Of a stretch of DNA of 64,000 bases, positions 21,299-32,249 are shown piece by piece. The notes beneath the pieces are model-generated. The model had not been told where the DNA came from and searched no databases. It was given only the letters and a program-made list of their open reading frames with translations. Made by a program: the position numbers and the translations under genes. The first letter of the stretch is position 1, and each line of letters begins with the position of its first letter. The stretch is from Adiantum capillus-veneris (lineage: Eukaryota > Streptophyta > Polypodiopsida > Polypodiales > Pteridaceae): the NCBI GenBank assembly GCA_014529385.2, contig CM043946.1, forward strand, positions 22,000,577-22,064,576, given 5' to 3'.

Positions 21299-23639
21299 AT
21301 GGGTGAAAATCAAGAGACACTTGGGATGCACTTTGATCTTGCAGCCATGCAGATGTTTCAAGCATTTGTCATGTACATACAGCAACAACAAGCAGCGGAA
21401 AGAAGCCAGATTTCAACCACAAAAGCACTACAGTCCATTGTGAAGAGAATTGACCAGTTTGATGGCAAGGACATCACAAAGTATCTACAAGATTATATGA
21501 AGGAAATGGAGTTGAACTGAGTGTGTGTCCCAAAGATCAGAGACCGTATTAGGGAAATTCAAAATGCTCATGGAAGAAATTGGGAGGAATTCAAGCTTGC
21601 TCTAAAAGAAGACTACTTATGGAGGACTTTGAGAGGGTGACCAAAATAACTTTCTTAGATTTAGTTGCAAAGCCTAAAGAAGGGATTTCTGCTACAGATC
21701 TTCTCAAACAGTTTGAGTGACGCTATGCTCAACTATCACAACTGAACAAGCTTCCTTGGATAGGGAGAAGGCAGAACTTTTCCTACAAGCAGCGGGCAAA
21801 GAAGTTGAAGAAAAGTTAGAGCTTCTCTTGGAAGACAAATATGAAGAGCAAGGTTTGAAGACAAGGTGGAATGATGTACAAGATGCAGTCTCCCTGTTGG
21901 AAAAAAGACAACTCAGAAGAGAGAAGATGGTGGTGAACAATGGTGCTCCAGTTCCTGCTATTACTGAGAAGCAGCCAAAACCTGCTATTGTAGCTTCTAA
22001 GGATGATGGGTCTATGCTTGAAGAACTTGTGAAGGGCATACGCAAGCTGAAATTAAAGCTAGCAAGGCTTGAAGAAAAGGGGCAAATGTCTGGACAGTCA
22101 TCAAGTCAAAAACCTCAAAACAGAGAGGGATTTGTAAATAGGTGCATCTGGTGTGACATCCCATACCATCCAAGAAGGGATTGTGAAAGATTCAAAGATG
22201 CCTTGAGTAAAGATCTTGTCTTCTTCAAAGAAGGGAAGATACATCTTAGTGAAACAGGGAAGCCCTTGGCGACCAACTTTGGCAAAGGAGGGATGAAAAA
22301 GCTAGTTGAGAACATGGAAACTAGTCATGCTATCTCAATGGTTAAAGTAGCAGCATTTGACTTAAAGGCTGGTCAAGTCATGCTCAAAGGGTCAAAATAT
22401 ATTGAAGATGTGAGTGAGGATGGTGAAGATGTCTGGCCATCGGTGATGGAGTTAGCTATGAAGGGAAAGTTGACTAAAGAAGTGTTACATGAAGTAGGAG
22501 ATTGTATCCGTCTTGAGACTGGGTGGAATGAACCTGTAGATGCTTTGCCAGTGCATGCCTACATTGCAAAGTGTCAAGGAAACAAGGCACTTGTTGAAGA
22601 AAAACGCAAGAGAGAAAATGGGGATGAAGGCCCCTCAAAGAGTGCTACTAGAGGTGGAGGGAGAAAGGATCCGAGTCCCTCTCAAGAACCCATGGCAAGG
22701 GAGCCTCCATCACAAGAAGTACCAATGAGAGATGCTGCATCAAAGGAGAAGCAAGATAAAGAAAAGTGCAAGGGAAAAAGCCCATCATACAAGCTACAAT
22801 CAAACATTGAAGCTGCCACAGATTTAAAGAAAGTTTTAGAGGAAAGGATCTTAAATAGCAAGGTGAATTTTACATTGGGAGAAGTCCTTGTTATTGCAAA
22901 AAGAGAGTTCCATGAGGAAATCATTGATATCATAAGAAGGAAGCGACAAGATTTAACAGAGCCTGTTCAATCAAAGGCTGAAGAGAGTGCTTCAAAGACA
23001 CATGTGATACAAGTACAACAAATAGATGAAGATGAGAATTTTGTAAGCTGCTACCAGTCTTTGGGTGGCACAAATAGGCATGTTAAATTTGAAGATGAAG
23101 ATGAAGACGAAGCCACTCAAAAGAGCCATTGGGCAAGGGCTACAACAAAAACCTTGGTTGATGTGGGAGATCTTTATGAGCCTTATGTGGCCTTGATAGA
23201 CCATGGTTCAAAGATTAACCTCATGTCCAAGAGTCTTTATATGAAGGGAAAGTGGCCAATTGATACTGACCATGGGTGGATGATTAGGGCTGCAAACAAC
23301 TCATCCGAGGATCTCTATGGTGCTTGTCCAAATGTTAATGTAACCATAGGGGATGTGAAATGTGAGCAAAATTTCTTTGTTCAAGAGATGTCAAGCTATC
23401 CTCTATTCCTTGGACAACCATACATCACCGCAGTGCGAATGGAGACAAAAGTGTTTGATGATGGATCTACCTATGCCAGGGTCAAAAGCAATGATGGAAA
23501 ACAAGCTGTTCAATTCTTGATAATTTGCGTTGACCATGAGCAAAATCGTGAAAGCTTAAGGGACCATTCTCTACCAAAACCAAGCAAGGAGTTTCGAGAT
23601 CAAAGGGAGATGAGGGGTTTTGGCCGAGTACCATTGTAA
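21299..23639 (+). pseudogene. RE1 Gag and protease
   Basis: The ATG at 21299 (MGENQETLGMHFDLAAMQMF) opens a Gag frame that stops at 21518; the Gag core continues with frame changes to about 21720. From there a 640-codon frame runs to 23639. It has a coiled-coil-like charged part, a CCHC knuckle CIWCDIPYHPRRDC near 22147-22190, a long charged linker, and the protease block YVALIDHGSKINLMSKSLY near 23190. In this protease the usual D-S/T-G is D-H-G-S. LGQPYITAVRMETKVFDDG follows near 23410. Gag packages RNA and the protease processes the polyprotein. The two early breaks make it non-functional. Confidence 0.85.
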
Positions 23640-24279
23640 AGCGGGAGTGCAGTGGTACAGAAAGAAAAAGGTTCTCGCCTGATCCAAAGGGAGACGAAGC
23701 TTTTTCTACAGGTGCCTTAGTAGCAAAGGATAGATAAGTATCTTTCACAAAGATTGGAGATTTAAAGAAAGGACAAAAGAAATATGTAAATAGTGTACAT
23801 AGAAAATACAAAAACCGTAGATGCTAGATGAAGACGAGTACATTTCAGGTGTTTTTGAGGAGGTTTGTTTTGTAGATACTATGGGTGATCTCAATGCTAT
23901 AAGAAGTTCTAGTTTCCAGCAAGGAAATGACCTCGTAAAAGTAGCTTCTATGGACATGTATAGAATCATTGATTCTTTCAAAGATGAAGAGTTCTTCAAT
24001 GTGCAAAAAGATCTAGAAGTGCAAGTGGAGACGAAGTAAAAGACTATAGCAAAGAAGGTGAAACCAGTGGCATTGCCTTTGCCTACAGATTGCAAGAAAA
24101 CGATGGATCAAGCTTCTTTGCAACCTAGTCTCTGAGATCCAAAAAGAATTGGACACAAGTTTACTCAAGAGTCATTGAAGATGTTAAAAGTTGGAGGCAA
24201 TGACTCCTTGACAAAGATTGAAAGGAAATTCTTTCAACAGACACTCTCCAAACATGGAAAAGCTTTTGGGCTAAAAGCA

Positions 24280-24542
24280 AGGGATGGTGGTACAAAATTG
24301 GTTGTCCTTGACAGTACCTTTTGATGGTACTTTGACAAATCTTTGCAATGCGATTTATCCAAGTCATAAAAGAAATTAGTTATCATATTATATATCATTG
24401 GATACATCTTTAAAAGAGGAACATCAAAATATAATGTCGGACAAGTTTTGACACAAACTACAAAAATTTTACCAGTCTCCACTTTTTCAGTGGTACCAAT
24501 AAGGTGGAAAAAAAATTGGTCCTTTTTTGTACCACCATCCCT
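24280..24542. mobile_element. Small TIR element between protease and RT of RE1 (263 bp)
   Basis: AGGGATGGTGGTACAAA at the left is repeated exactly as its reverse complement at the right, a perfect 17-bp terminal inverted repeat. No coding sequence. The flanks are polyprotein-coding on each side, so it is an insertion. I could not find a clear target-site duplication (left flank CTAAAAGCA, right flank AGCTTTCAG), so the superfamily is open. Confidence 0.75.
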
Positions 24543-24583
24543 AGCTTTCAGCCTTTGCATTTGAGCTGCGTGAGATAGGGTGT

Positions 24584-25939
24584 GTGGATCCATCTATAGT
24601 CGAACCAATGGTAATATTCACTGTATCTCATGTGCCTTGGAATCTACGACCAATTCCAGTGCCAAAAGCACTCTTGCCAAATCTTATAGATTTACTCAAT
24701 GAAAAGATAAAGATGAGGATTTTGGAACCTTCATGTGCCCCCTACTCAAGCAGATGGTTCACAGTACCAAAGAAAAATGGAGCTCTATGTTTCATTCAAG
24801 ACATGCAGCCTGTCAACAAAGTCACAATCAGGAATATGGGTAGAGGGCCAATTGTAGATGAGTTTGCAGAAGCATTTACAGGAAGGGAAATATATTCTAT
24901 GGGGGATTTTTACTCAGGGTATGATCAATTCCAACTAGGAATGGAAAGCAGGGACTTGACTACCATGAGAACACCCTTGGGTTTGGTAAGGATGTGCACC
25001 TTATTGCAAGGAGCAACCAACTCGGTTGCGCACATGATGAACGGTATGAACAAAGTCCTTTGTGACTTCATACCTAAAATTACAATGCCTTTTCTTGATG
25101 ACGTTCCAGTCAAAGGATATGAGTTAGCTAAAAAAGATGAGGCTCTGGATTCGAGGGGGTGCCGTAAATATGTAGCAAACCACATCAATGATTGTGATAG
25201 AATTTTAACAAGGCTGGAAGAAGTGGACCTTACATTATCCGGGCAAAAATCAGTGTTTGGGGTTGAAGAAATATTGGTAGTGGGACATCTTTGTAATCCT
25301 CATGGCCGTCAACCTTGTCCAACTAAAGTGGATGCAATACAAAGGGTGAAGGAAGTATGCGTAAATATCACGGAGGTGAGAAGGTTTCTAGGTGCATGTG
25401 TCTTCTATCTCATATGGATTCCACATTATGCACATGTTGCATATCCTCTTTATCAATTGCTAAGGAAGAATCAAAGGTTTCAATGGAATGATGTACATGT
25501 AAAATCTATGAGGAAGTTGAAGCAATTGTTGTTGTCTTCACCAACTTTGAGTAAGATTGGCTATGAGTGTGGAAGACCGGTGATTGTGACAGTGGACACT
25601 AGCCCAACGGGAATTGGATGGGCAGTAGGACAAGAAGATGAAGACAAACACAGGTATGTGGTGAGGTGTGGGGCCAAGGTTCTAAGCTCTCGCCAAAGAG
25701 CATATCCACTGGTAAAAAAGGAGTTATGGGGGGTGTTTATAGCATTAAAGTGTGACAAAGAGTACTTCATTGGAGCATCTGTAGTTGTGGAGACTGATTA
25801 CTTACCACTTTTGGGTATGATTGCAAGCTGCTATACTCCTGATATTGCTATGCTTAGGTGGATTGCTTATATAAAGTCCTTGAACCCAGAATTGAATCAC
25901 ATTGCAGGAAAAGATAATGCAATTGCAGATATGCTTTGA
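24584..25939 (+). pseudogene. RE1 reverse transcriptase and RNase H
   Basis: A 451-codon frame. RT motifs in order: VPKKNGALCFIQDMQPVNK, YSMGDFYSGYDQFQLG, TPLGLVRMCTLLQGATNS, and the catalytic loop MPFLDDVPVKG in which the first residue is F rather than Y. The RNase H domain follows from about residue 330: VTVDTSPTGIGWAVG, KVLSSRQRAYPLVKKELW and VVETDYLPLL carry the D, E, D residues. It ends at TGA 25937, close to the normal RNase H/integrase border, where GKDNAIADML is expected to continue with SR. RT copies element RNA to DNA in the particle and RNase H removes the template. This block looks fairly well kept. Confidence 0.9.
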
Positions 25940-27750
25940 AGGGCAAGGTATGAAGATGAGGATGATATGATTGATGAGGAAGAAGATGTGGGCACAAAAC
26001 TCTACACAATTTCTCATAAAAAGTGTGATGATATATGCATTGTATCTTCACTTGAATCCTTTTCAAAGGAGTTCTATGAGGATGAGTGGCTGCTCACAGG
26101 TCGCTACCTGAGTACTTTACAAAAGCAAGATGATTGGAGTGAGTCAGAATTAAAAAGGATGAGAAAGAAATCATATGGATTCTTCTTGAGGGATGGCTAC
26201 TTATGAACACATCCTAAAAGAAGAGATGGGACTCTATTACGAGTAGTATGTGATAAGCCTACTCATATTAAAGTTATCAAAGATCTTCATGAAAGCCTAT
26301 ATGCTGGACATCGAGGTGTATGGGCTACTTTTTTCAAAGTGAAAGAGAGATATTGGTGGAAAGGCATGTATAAGGATGTAGCAGATTTTGTGGAGTTTTG
26401 TGTCACGTGACAAATGTATTCCAATGTACGTCATCATGATGGATTGCATCCTACATACCCATTAGCCATGCACTATAAATGGGTTGTTGATTTAGTCACA
26501 ATGCCTTTAGGACTTTGGCCTCGGGGGGTTCACTATGTGTAAAACTACCATATCACGTGCGTTCAAGACATGTTTGTAAAACCCCTTATATGTGAATTTT
26601 GTCAAGAATATAATGTACCTTTTTCTTTTAAAATCTGTAAGTTTTTTTGAAATTTTAAAAAATAATGCCCTTCTGTATATATATTTTTGTAAGTTTCAAA
26701 AACTTTAAATACCCTTCTGTTGAACTCACGTGATAGGTTGCATTTTTATTAGGTGACCTCCACGGGACTTTGGCAAATGAGATACTTGGTACTTGCACGA
26801 GAAGACTTGACAAACCAAGTCAAAGGGCGCGCATTGAGGACAAAAACTACAGAAGCTGTTTGTACATTTTTTCTTGAAGATGTAATTTGCCGCTATGGCT
26901 GTGTGGGAAAGATAATTGCTGATAGAGGTGAGTTAGATGCAGATGAAGCAAGGGATTTCTTTAGAAGAACTGGTATCAAGCTAGCCTTGACTTGTGCTTA
27001 TAATCCACAGGGAAATGGGAAAAGTTAAAGACGACATCCTCCTATTGTCAAAGCTTTGGCTAAGGCATGCAAAGGTAGAATGCGTGAGTGGCCAAGGTTG
27101 CTACCATATGCTTTGTGGGCTGATCGTAAAACTCATAGCTCAAATATGACTGGTTACATGCCTACTGAATTGATGTATGGTCAGAAGCCAATCATGCCAA
27201 TTGAGGATGTAGTTCCTACTTGGAACATGTTACCTTGGGAAGATGGTGTAAGTAGGAAAAATATACTTGCTTTGCGCATAAGGAATTGGAAAGAATACAG
27301 GAAGACATAGACATTGCTAAAGCTCGATTGAAGGATGCAAGACTAAAGAATAAAGATAGGTTTGATAAAAGACATAGGCTTCGACCAAAGCCTATTGAAG
27401 AGGGTGATTGGATCCCAATGTATGATAGTAGCCTTGACAACCAACACACTACACAAAGAAAACTTGTATAAAGGTGGTTTGGTCCCTATGTTGTCAAACG
27501 TGTGCATGGAAATGCTACATATACTTTGAGGGAGCTCAATGGAATAGAGCTTAAAATTTCCATAGCGGGCAAAAGAATCAAGATGTTCAAAAGGAGACAT
27601 GATAATGATCCTTTTGATTCACAACAAGATGATGATGAAGAACCTAATGACATTGCTACAGATGAGGATAAAGAAGCAGAGGATGATTTTCCAGACTTTG
27701 CAGAAGATGAAAATGACATCCAAATATTTGTGGATCTTAATGAAGATTAA
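25940..27750 (+). pseudogene. RE1 integrase, broken and split by a MITE
   Basis: After the RNase H stop the frame resumes with an acidic linker. The HHCC zinc finger is at about 26280-26420: H and H are present (DLHESLYAGHRGV), but the second Cys codon is a TGA. The core Asp follows at VVDLVTMPLG. A 245-bp MITE lies inside the core (26520-26764). After it come RYLVLAREDL, IIADRGELDADEARDF, AYNPQGNGKS with a stop, then ALWADRKTHSSNMTGYMPTELMYGQ and a GPYVVKRV-like C-terminal part. The tail is strongly acidic and ends at 27748. Integrase inserts the cDNA; this copy cannot. Confidence 0.88.
26520..26764. mobile_element. Mutator-like MITE inside RE1 integrase (245 bp)
   Basis: GGACTTTGGC occurs directly on each side (26510-26519 and 26765-26774), a 9-10 bp duplication as in Mutator-type elements. 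The ends form a long imperfect TIR with the shared core TATCACGTGNGTTCAA. With one copy of the duplication the flanking integrase frame is continuous. The inside is AT-rich and non-coding. Confidence 0.85.
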
Positions 27751-27809
27751 ACCTATATAGGGAAAATGTTGGCACATGCCGGAGGATGTGCACGTTCAGA
27801 GAGGGTGGA

Positions 27810-29016
27810 TGTCGTGCCGTGGCACGTACATAGTGTGAAATAAAAACATTTTCCTCACTTTTGACACTTCTTGATGCATGGAAAGAAAAACAATAAATGT
27901 AAATATCGTGATAAATGCTAAAGCGGCTACTGCGGTCGCTATCATGTACGTACCTATCCGGGTAGTCGTGGCCCTGGATGTGGCTCATTTGCGTGCTTTT
28001 TCACTTGATAAGATGCCTAATTTGGTTTGACAATGTACATAGTCCAAGTGTTTCAAGGTGGCACACTCATCTCGCCTACAAAGACTGATGCAGACAAAAA
28101 TTGCCAAAAATAGCAGCTAACAAGCGCCGTTGCAAAATTGCATGGAAAGTGATCCAAAATGGTATATTGATGAAAAATGATGCTTATCTATGCATTTTTA
28201 TGCTTATGCGAGTGATCCCATAAATTTAGGGATTTTCTTGACTCCGTTTGAGATTTTTGGCATCAAAAATGACATTTTTTAGGTAGAAAATGAGCTGAAA
28301 ATGGCCTAGTTTTGGTCCAAAGTGACAAAATGGCCCAAAAATTGACACGTCAGCTCATATTTCCGTGGGAAAGAGAGAGAAGGGGGCTTTTTACAGAAAA
28401 AACTTGGAATTTATCACTACTGTGTAATGGCTTCCATGGTTGCTCAATCTATGTGTAGGGCAGTCCCGCCTCTTCACAATCTTGTATCTGAGCTTGTGAG
28501 GGAGTGAATTAGGGTTTCCCCTAAGATCAAAATGGTGTGTGGGCTTCACTTTAGAATCTCATAAATCTCTACAAAATCAAAAAATTGTCATCGTGAAAAT
28601 GGAAGCTCGAGCATTCCTTTCAACTGTTTGATGCTACGACTATGTAATTGGGGGCGAAGCTACATGATACCATGAAAGAGGTTTGGGTTTTAATTGAGAA
28701 TTGTGCTTGTATGAGCATTGAGGTTTCATGGCTGAAACTTTAGTGTTTTCAAATGGTCTTTTAAAGTGAAAGTGAATGTGATTTGATGATCCTCTTATCA
28801 TAATCTCAACTACAAAAAGAAGCAATTTCCAAACACGATAGGAAAGAGTGTTTGTGACTTTGGTGTCACGAATGCTCTTAGATTCTCTGTCACCCTTAGA
28901 AAGACGGTTGGTGATTCTCCACAAACGCTTTTTCATAAAGTCTTTGTGACTCTCATCACGAACTCTTACAGCCAAAGGTTTTGCGCCTTCCCAGCTAGAC
29001 CGCACACATTCCGACA
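27810..29016 (+). repeat. 3' LTR of RE1 (1207 bp)
   Basis: It begins TGTCGTGCCGTGG and ends ATTCCGACA. It is collinear with both parts of the 5' LTR and uninterrupted at the CCG where element A sits in the other LTR. The segment TGCCGTGGCACG near the start is a perfect short palindrome apart from one base pair. Confidence 0.93.
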
Positions 29017-30864
29017 ACATCGTGTACGTACTTGCAAACAACAAGGACAAAAATTTGTTTGCATAATCACCATGTTAGTTTTGACGTAATTATCCATTGA
29101 TTTAGCAAGTTATTTTAGTTCAGAAAGAAGTATCCCTTGCTTTAACCATTTATTTTTAGCTTTTAGGCCTTGGTCTTGATGTTATAGTCCCTGCTTTGCT
29201 CACAAAAAGTAGTACTGCACTCTGCACTCTCTGAAAATCATAGGATACTGCTTTGTCTTCCCTTTTGGGAAGGAGGTCCTCGTCCCCCGGTTTTTCTCAT
29301 AGTGTTCAACATCATAAGCTTCTACAAGCTTGGCACCATGCACCTAGCTAAGGTTGAGGTGCTTGCCCACAAAACCTCATGAAATTGTCTTAATTCACAA
29401 TGTGAGAATAATTGTGGGAAGGTATTGAAAGCTTCCTGTATCTCCAGCCTGGCTTGAATGGTGCCCAAGGAATAATGCGATGGTGCGGCTTGGATCAGCC
29501 TCTCCTGATTGCTGCATCGACATCTCAAAATTCCTACGAATCTCTTTGTGCTTGAAACTCTCATCGATCTGACTGTTAGTAACGGTTTGGATGTCTTATG
29601 CTGTATTGTCTTTAAAGCTGGTTGAAGACAGCTTGTCATCTTCAAAACTTAGCAGCCGGTTGTGGCTGCTAAGTTTTGAAGATTTGCGCATGAAGGAAGA
29701 ATGAAGCATTGAAAAAAAAAAAAGCAGCGCGTGTATATAATATATCTCATAGCTAGCACGTGAGAATATATAAGCTAATATAGCTATATTATAGAACACT
29801 GCAGTATGGCGCAGCTTGCAGAAGACATAGCTGATCATCTGATAGGTGTTCCCATTGTCCACAGCAGCTCGCTCTCTCTCGCTCTCTCTTTCTCTCACTC
29901 TCTCTCTCTCTCTCTGTGCACCACGTCGCTCCAGTCTGCCCGTCACCCCGTGACTTCCTTAAGAGCGACAATCAACATGATCCTTTGAGATCACTTATTA
30001 GTAAGTAGCTCCACACAAGGACAGTACATGGCATACTTTTGTCAGAAGGGATTCCTTGCTCCTGAGTCCTAACGGGTAAAGAAGGCGCTTTAACTTCCTC
30101 CTAACTGCGCTTTGTTACCTTGCAAAAGTATGCAGTATTGCATGCATGCACTATAAATATAGAGTTGCCTGAAGGGGTCCGTAAGATTCCTCATCCTATT
30201 CAATTCTCGACTCCGCTTTTGTCCCAACTTAAAGAAGCCGCCAGCGCAGTACAGCTTCCTGCGTTTCCAAAATCGACGATTTTGCTGCAGATTTGGCCCG
30301 ACTTTTGGTCTTTAGAACACATGCTCTGCTTGATTTGGAAAGATTCCCGGTAATGCGGTGATTATTATCGCTGCGACACGCATTCATACGCGGGATTTCT
30401 GTGTGCAGGAAGAGGTGAGAATGCCCAACACTTTTATACGTGGACCACAAAGATTTGGTTGACGTGGAGGGTGGTTGACATTTTTTGACTGCTGTAAACC
30501 GACAGCAAGGGAGTATTTGCAGGTGGAACTCTTGCCTTTCTTCCGTCCGTGCTCACTGCCACGCCTGCTTAAGAGATCCGCAAGATCGTGTTTCCTTCGT
30601 ACTGCAGGGAGCGAATATTTGAGTCACGACGGCTGCGAGCGAATTGTTTCCATTGACAATCTTTTATCAAGACATCATCGAGACTGCTCACGCACCGACA
30701 TAATTTTGCTCGCTAGCTGATGGCACTCCACTGGATAAAATAGAAAATAGAAGTGAATCTAGGAAGATTCTTTCGTGACAATTGCAGCTACAAAATCTCT
30801 TTTAAAATAAAATGAAGGTGAGTACCCAAACACCAACCAAAATAAGAAGTAGCAAATTTGACAC

Positions 30865-30895
<31 letters not shown>

Positions 30896-31345
30896 AATAG
30901 CAGAACCCTAGCCGCAAATCGAACTGCTCTCCTGTGTCCCCCCAGAGCGAGGGGTAGCCCTGTGGGAGGCGTTAAGAATAGCCTCCCCCCCCCCCCCCCC
31001 CCCTCTTACCCGGTGATTCTTGAGCAAAGGCCCAACACAACAGATCATTCACTGGAGGATGCCTGGTGCAGCGACTTGCAAAGACTGAGCCCCCAACACA
31101 GCTCGTAGAAACGCTGTCGGTGAAGCTCTGTCGAGTCCATTTTATACACACAGTTCTCTTTTGGAAGCCTCAATCAAAGACTACCTTAGCTACCTTACTT
31201 TAGGTATCTTTCCCACCAGTAAACCTTCACTGTTTTTTCAGCCCATATTCAAGTGCAATGTCAGCTTTTGCTACACTAGCCTCAAACACCCGCAAGAGTT
31301 TTCTTCCCGTGGCGACTGCTCCAAGGAAGGATCCCATAGCCAGTT
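29017..31345. other. Non-coding stretch between RE1 and the split LTR
   Basis: I see no gene with recognisable domains. It holds a perfect hairpin (29638-29683), a (CT)n run at 29874-29916, a TATA-box-like CACTATAAATATAG near 30149, a CT run at 30871-30896, the plant telo-box-like AACCCTAGCC at 30905, and 19 C at 30985-31003. The part from 30100 to 31300 resembles a plant promoter and 5' leader by composition. The split LTR begins at 31346, so any gene that followed was separated from it. Confidence 0.4.
29638..29683. repeat. Perfect 20-bp inverted repeat with 6-nt loop
   Basis: Arms 29638-29657 (ATCTTCAAAACTTAGCAGCC) and 29664-29683 are exact reverse complements around GGTTGT. It would form a strong hairpin as RNA or single-stranded DNA. 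No other copy was noticed in the window. Confidence 0.95.
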
Positions 31346-31770
31346 TGTCGTGCCGTGGCACGTTCTTGATGTGAAACTAAAATATCTACCTCACTCTCAA
31401 TGCTTTTGTTATGTGGGACTGAATGGTATAATGTACATAGTGTGATATATGCGAAAACAAATGCCACGGTTGTGGTCGTGTACATACCTTGTCGGGCGGG
31501 CGAGGCCCTAGACGTAGCACTATAGCATGCTTTTTCACATAGATATATGTCTAGCCTGCTTTAGGAATGTTCAAATGTCAGGTGTTTCGAAGTGGCACGC
31601 TCGTTTTGCCTAGAAAGTTCAATGCGGATGATGTTGGCCAAAACTAGCAGGTTTCATGCACGGGCGTAAACGACGTGTCCAACGTGCTTATCAAGTAGCA
31701 AAATGAGGTTCAACATGAAATTTGAGCCCAATGGGATTTTTCCACAAGTTTAGGGATTTTTCCCAACTTG
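31346..31770 (+). repeat. Left part of an LTR related to RE1, split by element B
   Basis: It starts TGTCGTGCCGTGGCACGTTC like the RE1 LTR and stays recognisably similar (CTAGACGTAGCA, GCTTTTTCAC, AGTGGCACGCTCG) but is clearly diverged. It breaks at 31770 where the terminus of element B begins. The other part is at 54116-54716. Confidence 0.8.
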
Positions 31771-31889
31771 CACTATGAAAATCTCCAAGTGTTGATCGCG
31801 TTGTTTTATAGTGTTTTGTAGAGAAAAGGTGCAAATTCAAGTAGAGAAACAAGAAAGAGGAGGGCCAGGGTTTTTTTTTGTGTTTAAAA

Positions 31890-31962
31890 TATTACTGCGA
31901 CTGTTTTCGCTATTATTATCGCGTGTATTACCGTTGTTATTACCGTTGTTATATCTGACAGC
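31890..31962. repeat. Subterminal repeats of element B (tnp2 3' side)
   Basis: Units such as TATTACCGTTGTTATTACCG and GCTATTATTATCGCG are the complement of the repeats at 20478-20563 in element A. Confidence 0.8.
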
Positions 31963-32005
31963 CAAATTTAGCACCTAAACTTTCAAATTCTGGTTGAAAC
32001 CACCC

Positions 32006-32036
32006 CCCCAACCCCCCCCCCCCCCCCCCCCCCCCC
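32006..32036. repeat. Homopolymer run of about 30 C in element B
   Basis: A nearly pure C run between ACCCCCCCAAC and TCCCCCCCGCGCC, at the same place in the element as the G run in element A. Confidence 0.85.
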
Positions 32037-32132
32037 TCCCCCCCGCGCCCTCCGCCCCTTCAAATTTCGGTGTTTCCCTTCTCTCAATATAAATTAAAGA
32101 ATATTGTATAAAATTTTCAAATTTTAAAAAGA

Positions 32133-32136
32133 AGAG

Positions 32137-32187
<51 letters not shown>
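32133..32187. repeat. (AG)n microsatellite in element B
   Basis: A pure AG run of about 55 bp, the counterpart of the CT run in element A. Confidence 0.92.
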
Positions 32188-32194
<7 letters not shown>

Positions 32195-32249
32195 GGGGAG
32201 GGAGGGGGGGATATAAGATTACACTTGGTTACAACTAAAATAATCACTG

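Larger units (their letters stand above)
16163..29016 (+). mobile_element. Ty3/gypsy retrotransposon RE1 with three or more nested insertions
   Basis: LTRs at 16163-21229 (interrupted) and 27810-29016 flank a tRNA-Trp-type PBS, gag, protease, RT, RNase H and integrase, in the Ty3/gypsy order. LTR ends are TGTCG...CGACA in the 3' copy. The flanks ACATA and ACATC agree at 4 of 5 bases. The 5' LTR without its CACTA insertion is about 1185 bp, against 1207 bp for the 3' LTR. Frames are broken by several stops and frame changes, so the copy is old and inactive. Many small differences between the LTRs agree with this. Confidence 0.9.

Noticed and set aside
30149-30163. CACTATAAATATAG as a CACTA terminus
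   Set aside because: No subterminal repeats, no partner end and no 3-bp duplication; it looks like a TATA box.
31803-31811. TTATAGTG near the left end of B as an alternative terminus
   Set aside because: The end at 31771 matches element A over about 19 bases and has the TTG duplication; this one does not.
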